NCBI RefSeq assembly: GCF_003063645.1
Contig: NZ_NESJ01000002.1
Coordinates: forward strand, 1-64,000
DNA from: Limnohabitans sp. 2KL-51
GTDB taxonomy: Bacteria; Pseudomonadota; Gammaproteobacteria; Burkholderiales; Burkholderiaceae_C
Direction of reading: 5' to 3'
DNA: 64,000 bases
Below, piece by piece: positions 24,985 to 33,854 of this stretch. How positions within the stretch are numbered: position 1 is the stretch's first letter; the number at the start of each line of letters is the position of its first letter. A program made the position numbers and the translations under genes. Below the pieces are notes generated by a model, which saw only the letters and a program-made list of their open reading frames with translations, was not told the DNA's origin and did not search any database.

Positions 24985-27429
24985 TCAGCGCGCACCGCGC
25001 CCGGTCAGCACGGTCTGGATGGTTTTGAACACGATCAGCAAGTCCATGGCCAGACTGTAGTGCGTGATGTAGTAAAGGTCGTAGCTGAGTTTGATGGCGG
25101 TTTCATCGGCACTGGCCGCATAACCTTGCTGCACCTGGGCCCAGCCGGTCAGGCCGGGGCGCACCAGGTGTCGGTAGGGGTAGCTGGGCATTTGCTCGGC
25201 AAACTGCTGCACAAAACCGTCTTGCTCGGGGCGTGGGCCGATCAGGCTCATGTGCCCCATCAGCACGTTGAACAGCTGCGGAATTTCATCGAGCCGGGTG
25301 CGGCGAATCCAATGCCCGAAGCGGGTGATGCGCGTGTCGTTGGCCTGGGCGAACTGGGGGCTAAGTTGCGTTTCGTGGCGCATGCTGCGGAACTTCCAGA
25401 TTCGGAAACTTTGGCCGTGCATGCCCGTGCGCCGCTGGCTAAACAGGGCCGGGCCGGGCGAGTCAATCTTGACACCACCGGCCACCAACAACGCCAGCGG
25501 CAACCACAGCGGCAGCAGGGCCAGCACCACGCTCACATCGATGAGGCGCTTGACCAGGTCGTACGCCGGGTTGCCATCGGTTTGCCACAGCTCGTTTTGC
25601 AGGGTCTCGTTCGCCATGCGCCCGGTCAGGCTTTGCTGCAAGGTCTCGGGGCTGTAGAGGCGGATGTGCTGCAGCTTGAGCGCAGTCAAAAAACGCTGAC
25701 GCTCGGGTCTGGGGGGTAAAGACTTAGCAGGCAACACGACCGCGCCGTCACACGCCAGCGCCGTGCCAGGTGGCATGCCCTGCTCGGGCCAGGGCAGCAA
25801 GCGGATGCGCAGCAAACCCTGGCCGTCGGGCGCGGGCAGCCAGGGGGCCAGCAGGACGGGCACACGCGGGTCTTGGTACACCAGACGCAAAGGCCGGTGC
25901 CGCAAAAACCACTGGTCGGCCAGCCAAAACCAGAAGGTGCACAGCACATAGGTCAAAAGCAAAGCGCCGCGTGAATAGGGCTGCTGCAGCAAGGCAAAAG
26001 CCAAGGGCGTGAGCCAAAACGGCAAGCCAGTGGTGACCAGCAGCAGGGGGCCGCGTTCGGCCGCAGGCATGTGCGCCCCCCGGTACAGCAGGTGCGCCGC
26101 CAACGCATAGGGCACCAGACTGGCCAGCACAGTGCGCCCAAAGTCCACCGTGGCCAGGCCACTGGCCATCAGGGCCTGGCTGATGGCGTAGGCCAGGCCG
26201 ATCATCGCCAAGCCCAGCAGGCTCCAGACCAAGTGGGCGCTTTGGCGGTGCGCTTGCTGCGAGGCCAGTTGCTGGGTGTGGCGGCGCGGACGCGTCATGG
26301 GCCAGCGGGCGGTGTGCATCAAGGGCGCTTGTTGGTAAATGGCCAGCACCGGCTCGGCCATGGCTTGGGGCTGAAACTGGGCTTCGTAGCGCGCGCGTGC
26401 GGCGCTGCCCAGCCGCTGGCGCAAGGGGGCATCGGCCAGCAGGGTCTGCAGCGCATCGGCCACGGCCTGCGGGGTGTTGGGCACCAGCCAGGCGCTTTCC
26501 TCGTGCGTGAGCATTTCTTCTATGCCGGGCAAGCGCGTGGCCACAATCGCCATGCCCGCGCGCATGGCCTCCAGAATGGAGATCGGCAGGCCCTCGTGGT
26601 CGGACAAGAGCACAAAAATCTGGTGCTGCGCCAGGCGCTGGGCCACGTCGATCACGTCACCCTCCAGTTGGATGTGCGGCATCGGGGCGGCGGCTTGTTG
26701 GTGACGGGCCAGGTCCGGCCCACCCCCCAAAATTCGGGTTGGGGGCTGCAGGCCAATTTGTGCCAGCAGGGCCAGGGCCTCGATCAAAACATCGGGCCGC
26801 TTGGGCGCGGCCATGCGGGCCACCATGACCAGGCTCGGGGGCTGGGTGCTCATGTCGCTGCGCCAAGGCACATCGGCCAGCGCGTTGTGCACCACACTCA
26901 CCCGCTCGGGCGGCATGGGCAAACGCGCAGCCAATTGTTTTTCGTAGGCCGACACGCAAACCATGCGCGTGGTCCAGGCGGCCAGCACGGCCTCGGCCAG
27001 CCAGGCGTTGGTGCGAATCAGCCAAGGCGCTTGCGACTTGAAGCCAAAGCCATGCACCGTGTAGACCACCGGAATTTGCCGCAGCTTGCCCGCCAGACGT
27101 GCGATCACCCCCGCCACAGCGCTGTGGGCATGGATGACATCGGGCTGCAGCACGCGCAAATGCGCCAGCATGGCCCGCACCGAAGTGATCACCTTGAGGG
27201 GGTTGAGCGAGTTTTGCAAACTCGGCAACGCCAGCACCGCAATGCCCAAATCACCCAGGGCTTGACCCAGCACGCTGTGTGTGTCGTTACCGCCAATCAC
27301 CACCGTGAAGCGCACCCGGCCCTGCAGGGCGCGGCACAGCTCCAGCACATGCGTCTGGGCACCACCGGCTTCGCCTTTGGTGATGACCAGGACAACATGG
27401 GGAACGGGGGGATGAACAGGGGCAGACAT
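24985..27429 (-). CDS. Fusion of GT4 glycosyltransferase and polyprenyl-phosphate sugar-1-phosphate transferase
   Basis: An 814-residue protein with two enzymes in one chain. Residues about 1-375 are a GT4 transferase (ITKGEAGGAQTHVLELCRAL, then AHSAVAGVIARLAG, then LSDHEGLPISILEAM). Residues about 395-510 hold about four membrane segments. Residues about 620-814 are a bacterial sugar transferase of the WbaP/WcaJ type with KRLIDVSVVLALLPLWLPLA, SQRRTGMHGQSFRIWKFRSM, the catalytic TRLDEIPQL and SLIGPRPE. The second part would start glycan synthesis on undecaprenyl phosphate and the first could add the second sugar. I chose the ATG at 27429; an upstream GTG/ATG-type extension to 27570 lacks homology. 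It leads the operon. Confidence 0.9.
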   Translation of the reverse strand: MSAPVHPPVPHVVLVITKGEAGGAQTHVLELCRALQGRVRFTVVIGGNDTHSVLGQALGDLGIAVLALPSLQNSLNPLKVITSVRAMLAHLRVLQPDVIHAHSAVAGVIARLAGKLRQIPVVYTVHGFGFKSQAPWLIRTNAWLAEAVLAAWTTRMVCVSAYEKQLAARLPMPPERVSVVHNALADVPWRSDMSTQPPSLVMVARMAAPKRPDVLIEALALLAQIGLQPPTRILGGGPDLARHQQAAAPMPHIQLEGDVIDVAQRLAQHQIFVLLSDHEGLPISILEAMRAGMAIVATRLPGIEEMLTHEESAWLVPNTPQAVADALQTLLADAPLRQRLGSAARARYEAQFQPQAMAEPVLAIYQQAPLMHTARWPMTRPRRHTQQLASQQAHRQSAHLVWSLLGLAMIGLAYAISQALMASGLATVDFGRTVLASLVPYALAAHLLYRGAHMPAAERGPLLLVTTGLPFWLTPLAFALLQQPYSRGALLLTYVLCTFWFWLADQWFLRHRPLRLVYQDPRVPVLLAPWLPAPDGQGLLRIRLLPWPEQGMPPGTALACDGAVVLPAKSLPPRPERQRFLTALKLQHIRLYSPETLQQSLTGRMANETLQNELWQTDGNPAYDLVKRLIDVSVVLALLPLWLPLALLVAGGVKIDSPGPALFSQRRTGMHGQSFRIWKFRSMRHETQLSPQFAQANDTRITRFGHWIRRTRLDEIPQLFNVLMGHMSLIGPRPEQDGFVQQFAEQMPSYPYRHLVRPGLTGWAQVQQGYAASADETAIKLSYDLYYITHYSLAMDLLIVFKTIQTVLTGRGAR

Positions 27430-27588
27430 GCAGGGGCAACAGAAGGAGCCGGTATTGTCACCTTGAACGGGCTGCGCCAGGGTCAGCCCGAAAAACCCAG
27501 GGCCAGCCACAGCGCAGGGCCGCCGGTCAGCCCGTCCATCCAGATTGGCCGTGGAAAAACGCCAGTTCAACCCGGCGCTGCCGCTCAG

Positions 27589-28092
27589 TTATGACGTATG
27601 AGCCGAGCGGGACTGTATGGCCACCCAAAGTCCCAGCAAGCCAAACAGCACAAAGCAGACGAACGACCAGTTGGCGATCGATCCGCCCAAAAAGGTCCAG
27701 TCGATCTTGCTGCAGTCACCGCTGCCTTTGAAGATCATGGGGATGGCGCGGTTGAGCGGGAAGTTTTCGACCATGCCGTAAAAGTCGCGCCCGCAGTTGA
27801 CCACCTCGGGCGGGTACCACTGCAGCCAGCTTTGGCGGGCGGCGGTGAATGCGCCAAAGCCCGCAGCGAGGGTCAAAAGCAGACTGGATGCAGCCAAGCC
27901 TATGCCGCTCAAACGCCAGCCGATCAAAGCCAGCACCACCACGCCAACCAATGCGTAGCGCTGCACGATGCACATGGGGCATGGGTTCAAACCCACCACG
28001 TGTTGCAAATACAAGCCGAAGGCCAGCATGCCGATGCCTGACAAGGCCATCAACAACATCCAGCGTTGGGGAGAGATAACGGACAGTTTCAT
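27589..28092 (-). CDS. dsbB: Disulfide bond formation protein B
   Basis: DsbB reoxidises DsbA in the periplasm and passes electrons to quinones. The 167-residue protein has four transmembrane segments, the first periplasmic CxxC in NPCPMCIVQRYALV (about residues 36-49) and the second Cys pair in the periplasmic loop: one Cys in VVNCGRDF and one in GSGDCSKIDW. It resembles the family in length. It is a single gene between the fusion gene and fpr. Confidence 0.95.
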   Translation of the reverse strand: MKLSVISPQRWMLLMALSGIGMLAFGLYLQHVVGLNPCPMCIVQRYALVGVVVLALIGWRLSGIGLAASSLLLTLAAGFGAFTAARQSWLQWYPPEVVNCGRDFYGMVENFPLNRAIPMIFKGSGDCSKIDWTFLGGSIANWSFVCFVLFGLLGLWVAIQSRSAHTS

Positions 28093-28102
28093 GAGGTCTC
28101 TT

Positions 28103-28129
28103 CAAAAAACAAGGGGGCATTGTTCCCCC
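28103..28129 (-). terminator. Intrinsic terminator after fpr
   Basis: On the minus strand GGGGG-AACAATG-CCCCC is followed by TTGTTTTTT. It stands 48 bp downstream of the fpr stop codon and just before dsbB, so it would separate the two transcription units. Confidence 0.75.
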
Positions 28130-28176
28130 GTGTCGGTACAGGTGTGAGCGATCGGTTGAACAAAGCCCTGCGGGCC

Positions 28177-28953
28177 TCAGGCGTCGGCAAATGCCCGCTC
28201 GATCACGAAAGCACCCGGCGTGCTGGTGTTGCCCTCTTTGAGGCCACGCGCTTCGCAAATGCGCTTGAGGTCCTTGAGCATTTCGGGCGAACCACAAATC
28301 ATGACGCGGTCGGTCTCGGGGTTGAGCGGGGGCAGGCGCAGGTCGGCAAACAACTTGCCGCTTTCCATCAGGTCCGTTACGCGGCCCTGATTTTGGTAGG
28401 GCTCGCGGGTCACGGTGGGGTAGTACAGCAGTTGCTGGCTCACCATCTCGCCCAGAAACTCGTGGGCAGGCAACTCTTTTGTGATGTAGTCGTGGTAAGC
28501 CAGTTCATTGACCTGACGCACACCGTGCACCAGGATCACTTTTTCAAAGCGCTCGTAAGTTTCGGGGTCGCGGATGATGCTCATGAACGGTGCCAGACCG
28601 GTGCCTGTGCCCATGAGGTAAAGGTTCTTGCCGGGCAGCAAATAATCGATGAGCAAGGTGCCGGTGGGCTTGCGGCCGACCACGATGGTGTCGCCCACCT
28701 GGATGTGCTGCAGCCTGGAGGTCAGCGGGCCATCGGGCACCTTGATGCTCAAAAACTCCAGATACTCTTCGTAGTTGGCACTGGCAATGGAATAGGCTCT
28801 TAACAGCGGTTTGCCGTTGTCGCCGCGCAGGCCGATCATGGTGAAGTGCCCATTCGAAAAGCGCAGGGCCTGGTCACGGGTGGTGGTGAAGCTGAAGAGG
28901 CGGTCGGTCCAGTGGTGAACGCTTAAAACGCGTTCTTCAAGAAATGCACTCAT
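28177..28953 (-). CDS. fpr: Ferredoxin-NADP(+) reductase, Fpr type
   Basis: A 258-residue flavoprotein that exchanges electrons between NADPH and ferredoxin or flavodoxin. The FAD site RAYSIASANYEEYLEF lies near residues 51-66, the NADP-binding GTGTGLAPFMSIIRDPETYE near 113-132 and the nucleotide-specificity region at VMICGSPEMLKDL. The start chosen (28953) matches the family N-terminus MSAFLEERVLSVHHW. It is divergent from yggX across a 212-bp region with repeated CCGTAT half-sites. In pseudomonads fpr is induced by oxidative stress through FinR; similar control is possible here. Confidence 0.93.
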   Translation of the reverse strand: MSAFLEERVLSVHHWTDRLFSFTTTRDQALRFSNGHFTMIGLRGDNGKPLLRAYSIASANYEEYLEFLSIKVPDGPLTSRLQHIQVGDTIVVGRKPTGTLLIDYLLPGKNLYLMGTGTGLAPFMSIIRDPETYERFEKVILVHGVRQVNELAYHDYITKELPAHEFLGEMVSQQLLYYPTVTREPYQNQGRVTDLMESGKLFADLRLPPLNPETDRVMICGSPEMLKDLKRICEARGLKEGNTSTPGAFVIERAFADA

Positions 28954-29069
28954 TTGGTGTTGCTGTGTGTGGGGAGTCAAGAGACCCAAAGCCCTGGGGG
29001 GATGCTGAAAACTTGCTACAGTTGCGGCCTGCAAGTCCACAAAAAACACGTTGCTGTTGCACCAACAAC

Positions 29070-29125
29070 CCGTATTTTCGTGTGAACCGCTTCCAACTGG
29101 AAATACGGAAATTCTATATCCGTAT
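29070..29125. promoter_or_regulatory. Inverted CCGTAT half-sites between fpr and yggX
   Basis: CCGTATTT (29070-29077) and AAATACGG (29101-29108) form a perfect 8-bp inverted repeat with a 23-bp spacer. A third copy CCGTAT lies at 29120-29125 and pairs with the second as TACGG-N11-CCGTA. Three alternating half-sites between two divergent redox/iron genes suggest the binding site of a shared regulator. The sequence does not match a consensus that I can name with confidence. Confidence 0.5.
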
Positions 29126-29165
29126 AACCAGCGCTTCTTAAGATACATCAAGGCTGACAATCATC

Positions 29166-29441
29166 ATGGCACGCAACGTTCAATGCATCAAACTCGGCAA
29201 AGAAGCAGAAGGTCTGGATTTTCCGCCTTACCCCGGCGAGTTGGGCAAGCGCATCTGGGAAGGCGTGAGCAAGCAGGCCTGGGCCGACTGGCTCAAGCAC
29301 CAGACCATGCTGGTCAATGAAAACCGCCTGAACCTGGCCGATTTGCGTGCCCGCCAATACCTGGCGCGCCAAATGGAAAACCATTTCTTCGGTGATGGCG
29401 CAGACGCTGCTCAGGGCTATGTGCCCCCTGCCGCCAGCTGA
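29166..29441 (+). CDS. yggX: Fe(2+)-trafficking / oxidative-damage protection protein YggX
   Basis: A 91-residue protein with the family start [20 protein letters not shown] and the [20 protein letters not shown] helix. YggX is thought to shield or deliver labile iron to Fe-S clusters under oxidative stress. The conserved Cys (residue 7) is present. It shares a divergent promoter region with fpr, giving a small redox/Fe-S maintenance locus. Confidence 0.96.
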   Translation: MARNVQCIKLGKEAEGLDFPPYPGELGKRIWEGVSKQAWADWLKHQTMLVNENRLNLADLRARQYLARQMENHFFGDGADAAQGYVPPAAS

Positions 29442-29476
29442 TGCCCAGCGGCACTTGATTCCCCATTTTTGAACCC

Positions 29477-30631
29477 TTGAGCTACGCTTGCGAGACGCGC
29501 CAAGCGCTGGTCATAGGCGCTGGCTTGTCAGGCTCGGCCGTGGCCCACAGTCTTGCCGTGCGCGGCTGGTCGGTCACGGTGCTGGACCAGGCACCAGGGG
29601 TCGGCGCTGGCGCGTCGGGCCTGCCTGCGGGCTTGGCCGCCCCCCACGTTTCACCTGACGACAACGTGCTCTCGCGCATCACGCGTGCGGGGGTGCAGGC
29701 CACGCTGCAACGCGCACAGGCACTTTTGCAAAGCGGTACCGATTGGGCGCAGACCGGCGTTCTGGAACACAACCTCGCGGGCAAACGTCGTCTGCCCTCT
29801 AACACCTCCGATCACCACAGCGCCCCGGCCAGCGCGGCGCAAATCGCTGCCGCGGGCCTGCCGCCCGATACGCCCGCGCTCTGGCATGAGCAGGCGGGCT
29901 GGGTCCGGCCCCGGCAACTGGTGGCAGCGCAGCTGCGAACGCCGGGCGTGCAGGTGCGGTGGTCGCAAGCCGTGCACACCATCGAACGGCGCGACCAGAC
30001 TTGGGGCGTGCTGAACGCGCAGGGGCACACCTTGGCCCAAGCGCCTTGGCTGGTGGTGGCCAGCGCTTTTGACAGCTTGTCTTTACTGCAGCCCTTGCCC
30101 GGCTTCGCGGTGCCTTTGAATCCTCTGCGCGGGCAAGTCAGCTTTGGCCTCATGGCCGACTTGACTGAGGCCCAGCGCCAGCGGCTGCCACCTTTTCCGG
30201 TCAACGGCCACGGCAGCTTCATCAGCGGCGTGCCCACGCCCGAGGGGCCACCCGGCTGGTTCATTGGCGCCACTTTTGAGCGCGACTGCTCGCACTCGCC
30301 CGTGCGGGCAGAGGACCACATCGCCAACCGGCTGCGCTTGGCCACGCTCTTGCCGACCTTGGGCGAGGCCATGGCCACCCAATTCGGGCCGGACCGAGTC
30401 CACGGCTGGGCTGGATTGCGCTGCACCTTGCCCAACCGCTTGCCGGCGGTCGGGCCCATCGACCGTCTGCGCCTGCCGGGCCTGTGTCTGAGCACGGGGA
30501 TGGGCGCACGCGGCATCAGCCTGGCCGTGCTGTGCGGCGAACTTACCGCCGCCTGGATGAACCAGGAAGCCCTGCCCTTGTCCGAGGCTTTGGCCAAACA
30601 CTTGGCGGCCGAGCGTTTTGCGTCCGCTTGA
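29477..30631 (+). CDS. FAD-dependent MnmC C-terminal-type oxidoreductase, stand-alone
   Basis: A 384-residue DAO-type flavoprotein. The dinucleotide motif ALVIGAGLSGSAVAHSLAVR is near residues 10-29, GASGLPAGLAAPHVSPDDN follows, and the C-terminal HGWAGLRCTLPNRLPAVGPI and STGMGARGISLAVLCGEL are MnmC hallmarks. In MnmC this domain oxidises the cmnm5(s2)U34 side chain of tRNA, and a fused methyltransferase domain completes mnm5(s2)U. That methyltransferase domain is absent here. The start is uncertain: a TTG at 29477 is the only one that leaves the FAD motif complete, and no good ribosome binding site is visible. Confidence 0.85.
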   Translation: MSYACETRQALVIGAGLSGSAVAHSLAVRGWSVTVLDQAPGVGAGASGLPAGLAAPHVSPDDNVLSRITRAGVQATLQRAQALLQSGTDWAQTGVLEHNLAGKRRLPSNTSDHHSAPASAAQIAAAGLPPDTPALWHEQAGWVRPRQLVAAQLRTPGVQVRWSQAVHTIERRDQTWGVLNAQGHTLAQAPWLVVASAFDSLSLLQPLPGFAVPLNPLRGQVSFGLMADLTEAQRQRLPPFPVNGHGSFISGVPTPEGPPGWFIGATFERDCSHSPVRAEDHIANRLRLATLLPTLGEAMATQFGPDRVHGWAGLRCTLPNRLPAVGPIDRLRLPGLCLSTGMGARGISLAVLCGELTAAWMNQEALPLSEALAKHLAAERFASA

Positions 30632-30673
30632 AGGGCAGGATTTCAAGCCACTTCAGCTTGCATTTTTTTTGAG

Positions 30674-30795
30674 TTGGAGCCCACCCTGTGGGCGATGTTT
30701 TGCAGGGCGTGTGCCACGCCCATCGCCCACAGGGGTGGGTTCCTACAAGAATCTATCCCTTGACCAGTCCTCCAGGTTTCAAGGGGCCGTATCAA
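30674..30795 (-). repeat. Composite REPIN-like element with outer box
   Basis: The arms are TTGGAGCCCACCCTGTGGGC (30674-30693) and CATCGCCCACAGGGGTGGGT (30721-30740) with the loop hairpin GGGCGTG-TGC-CACGCCC between them. The outer box GGCCGTATCAA stands at 30785-30795. A further small inverted repeat (CCCTTGA at 30757-30763 and TCAAGGGG at 30779-30786) lies between arm and box. It fills the gap between the mnmC-like gene and the FMN enzyme. Confidence 0.8.
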
Positions 30796-30911
30796 TTTCA
30801 TTTGCAGCAATACCCTGTACAAAGTCAGCCACATCATTCAATATCAGCGCTCATCGCCACTTTCTAAGGCCCCGACGGGTCTGACCAGCGGCTAACTTTC
30901 CAGGAGCTTCC

Positions 30912-32534
30912 ATGGCACAGCCGTCTTTTTCCAGGTATTTGCCTTGGCTGGTGACGGCCCCCGCCGCGCTGGTGACACTGCCCTATTCGATCTGGTTCAG
31001 CTGTGGTTTTGGACTGCTGTTTGTGCTGGGCTGCATAGATTACGCCCAAACCCGACAGGCGGTGCGGCGCAACTACCCGCTCACGGGTCGCATCCGTTAT
31101 GGGCTAGAGTACATCCGACCGGAAATCCGGCAGTATTTTCTGGAGGATGACGAGGAAAAACTGCCCTTCTCACGAAGCCAACGCGCAATGGTCTATGCCC
31201 GCTCCAAGGTGCAAAACGACAAGCGCGGATTTGGCAGCATCAAGGACATGTACAACGCGCAAACCGAGTGGATCACGCATTCGATGCAACCGACTCACCT
31301 GGACCCGGCCGGCTTCAGGGTCACGGTGGGCACACACCAATGCCAGCAGCCTTACGCGTTGTCGTTGCTCAACATTTCCGGCATGAGTTTCGGGGCCTTG
31401 TCGCCCAATGCCGTCAAGGCCCTGAACAAGGGCGCGGCCATGGGGCAATTCGCGCACGACACCGGCGAGGGCAGCATCTCCCGGCACCACCGCGAACCCG
31501 GGGGCGATCTGATTTGGCAAATAGCCTCGGGATATTTTGGTTGCCGCACACCGGAGGGCCGCTTTGACCCGGTGCGCTTTGCCGAGCAAGCCCGCTCGCC
31601 CCAAGTCAAGATGATCGAGCTGAAACTCTCACAAGGGGCCAAGCCGGGCCATGGCGGCGTCTTGCCCAAAGCCAAAGTCAGCGCAGAGATTGCCGAAGCG
31701 CGCGGTGTGCCCATGGGCCAAGACTGCGTGTCCCCGGCTAGGCACTCGGCCTTCAGCACGCCGTTGGAGATGCTGGCTTTCATCGCACAACTGCGCGAAC
31801 TCTCCGGCGGCAAGCCCGTGGGCATCAAGCTGTGTGTGGGCCATCCCGCTGAATGGTTTTCGGTGGTCAAAGCCATGGTGGAAACCGGCCAAACACCGGA
31901 TTTCATTGTGGTCGATGGCGCCGAAGGCGGCACGGGCGCAGCGCCTATCGAGTTTGCCGACCATGTGGGCATGCCGCTGCGCGATGGGCTGCGCCTGGTG
32001 CACAACAGTTTGGTGGGGGCGGGCCTGCGCGATCGGATCAGGATAGGCGCAGCGGGCAAGGTGATTTCGGCCTTTGACATCGCGCGTTGCCTGGCGCTGG
32101 GGGCCGATTGGTGCAATTCGGCGCGGGGTTTCATGTTTGCCCTGGGCTGCATCCAGTCACGCAGCTGCCACACCGACCACTGCCCCACGGGTGTGGCCAC
32201 GCAAGACCCGGTGCGCCAACGCGCCATCGTGGTGACCGACAAGGCAGAGCGGGTGTATTACTTCCATGCCAACACATTGCACGCACTGGCCGACTTGGTG
32301 GGCGCTGCAGGTTTGCAAAAACCGGGCGACATCACGGCGCAACACCTCATGGGCCGCAATGCCGAGGGACAGGCCCGTACCCTGGCTTCCAGCATTGACA
32401 CGCTGGCACCCGATCAACTCTTGCGTGAGCCGTCTGAGCCACACACGCTGCCCAGTCCCTTTGCCGAGTTCTGGCATGCCAGCCAGGCGGGGCATTGGGG
32501 CGTGCCCGCTGGCGCAGCCCCCCTGCCCAACTGA
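30912..32534 (+). CDS. Membrane-anchored FMN-binding glutamate-synthase-family protein
   Basis: A 540-residue protein. Two hydrophobic N-terminal segments (about residues 12-45) are followed by a glutamate-synthase-type FMN barrel: NISGMSFGALSPNAVKALNK (about 154-173), GTGEGSISRHH-like DTGEGSISRHH, QGAKPGHGGVLP, VDGAEGGTGAAP (about 335-346) and the Cys cluster CIQSRSCHTDHCPTGVATQD (about 414-433), which resembles the 3Fe-4S-binding region of GltB. There is no glutaminase domain, so it is not complete glutamate synthase. Its physiological substrate is unknown. AGGAGC precedes the ATG at good spacing. Confidence 0.87.
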   Translation: MAQPSFSRYLPWLVTAPAALVTLPYSIWFSCGFGLLFVLGCIDYAQTRQAVRRNYPLTGRIRYGLEYIRPEIRQYFLEDDEEKLPFSRSQRAMVYARSKVQNDKRGFGSIKDMYNAQTEWITHSMQPTHLDPAGFRVTVGTHQCQQPYALSLLNISGMSFGALSPNAVKALNKGAAMGQFAHDTGEGSISRHHREPGGDLIWQIASGYFGCRTPEGRFDPVRFAEQARSPQVKMIELKLSQGAKPGHGGVLPKAKVSAEIAEARGVPMGQDCVSPARHSAFSTPLEMLAFIAQLRELSGGKPVGIKLCVGHPAEWFSVVKAMVETGQTPDFIVVDGAEGGTGAAPIEFADHVGMPLRDGLRLVHNSLVGAGLRDRIRIGAAGKVISAFDIARCLALGADWCNSARGFMFALGCIQSRSCHTDHCPTGVATQDPVRQRAIVVTDKAERVYYFHANTLHALADLVGAAGLQKPGDITAQHLMGRNAEGQARTLASSIDTLAPDQLLREPSEPHTLPSPFAEFWHASQAGHWGVPAGAAPLPN

Positions 32535-32620
32535 ACCAGATCCCTGACGATGGGTGTGCGCCTTCTTGGGTGACAAGCCCACAGCTTTGGCGACAAAACT
32601 TTGGGCTTGCTTGGTGTTTA

Positions 32621-33790
32621 ATGAGCCATCCATTTCGCAACATTCAGTTTCCAATGCTCCTTGGTCCGCCTCACCCCAACCCACCCGCCTCATCTCAACC
32701 GAAAGTACCAGAATCTGCGTTGGAAGCTCTGGGCCAAGTCGTTTTAAAGGATGATCAAAACCTGATCATTTGGCGTCAGGACAACGAGGCCATATTGCGT
32801 GCAAAGCACGCCTTGCAAACCTTGTGGCGCGCAGAGGCCCCAGCTGTTGCGGTAGAACACTTCACAGGTCAACAACGCCTGGCTTTGCTCAGCCACATCA
32901 ACCAAGGCATTGCCCAGCTGGGGTTGAAACAGGCGATGCAAACGCCATCGTCAGCCTCTTTGCCGAGGCAAATCTCCATCATCACCAACGCCGAAGAGCT
33001 GTCCGCTTCGGATGTTCAGATGTTGCAGGATCTCACGCAGCACCTGCCCGGCCTGCGTTGGCGCTGGGTTCTGCTTGGCCTTAATCCCTCGGGTGAACAC
33101 AACAATGCGGCCATCGCGGGCATGAACCTCTCCGAGCCCAACCCTCAGTGGATGGTTGAGCCCCTCACCCTGGCATCTATCCCCCTCGCGACCGAAGCGG
33201 CCTCGAGCCCCGCATCCAAACAACCATTTAAGCGTCTGGCCTGGCTGAGCTTGGCGGCCCTGTTGGGCTTGGGCGCATGGGGCACGGCGCTCCACTTTTC
33301 TGAACCCAACTCCGTAAATTTTGAGGCGGACAAGCGGTCTGAGGCTACAACGCCAGCGGCTTCGGCACCTTCGCTTGATACATTGCCAAGTCAACCCAAA
33401 GACCTTGTGGCATCCGCCGTTGCGGCAGAATCCGCCGCCATGCCGCAAGCGTCTGATGCCGCGGACACCCGCAACGAAGTGCCGGCCATCGCCCTGCGGG
33501 GCGTGCGGTGGCTGGCCCTGCAATCGCCAGAGTTTTTTGTCCTGGAGCATGGCGCGTTTCGAACCGCCGCGCAGGCCCAAAGCCTGATCCAAACACGAAA
33601 CGAACTGGCCAATGCGCGCGTGCTCATGCGCAAGAGCGCCTCCCCGTTTGGCCAGTTTGTGGTGATCACAGGACCCTTCCGATCACAGGAGCGGGCACAA
33701 AACTACAAGGTTCGGGAAAACCTGCCGCCCCAGATTCAGGTGCGCAGGGTCTCCGATGTCTTGGCGGAAAGTGTGAGGACTGCACCTTAG
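32621..33790 (+). CDS. Single-pass membrane protein with C-terminal SPOR-like domain
   Basis: A 389-residue protein. The N-terminal cytoplasmic part (about 1-200) has weak similarity in layout to DamX-type proteins, with ISIITNAEELSASDVQMLQD and LPGLRWRWVLLG resembling a degenerate ATPase-like region. A membrane segment LAWLSLAALLGLGAWGTALHF is at about residues 207-227. The C-terminal part (about 310-389) has SPOR-like repeats (FVLEHGAFRTAAQAQSLI, then FVVITGPFRSQERAQNY) that would bind denuded peptidoglycan at the division site. The ATG at 32621 follows the previous stop by 86 bp. The function is inferred from architecture; it may relate to cell division. Confidence 0.72.
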   Translation: MSHPFRNIQFPMLLGPPHPNPPASSQPKVPESALEALGQVVLKDDQNLIIWRQDNEAILRAKHALQTLWRAEAPAVAVEHFTGQQRLALLSHINQGIAQLGLKQAMQTPSSASLPRQISIITNAEELSASDVQMLQDLTQHLPGLRWRWVLLGLNPSGEHNNAAIAGMNLSEPNPQWMVEPLTLASIPLATEAASSPASKQPFKRLAWLSLAALLGLGAWGTALHFSEPNSVNFEADKRSEATTPAASAPSLDTLPSQPKDLVASAVAAESAAMPQASDAADTRNEVPAIALRGVRWLALQSPEFFVLEHGAFRTAAQAQSLIQTRNELANARVLMRKSASPFGQFVVITGPFRSQERAQNYKVRENLPPQIQVRRVSDVLAESVRTAP

Positions 33791-33854
33791 GGCTCTTGAA
33801 AAGTCCATGCCCCTCGAGCAAGGCCGCTGGATGCCGGCTGATAATGGCCTAGCC

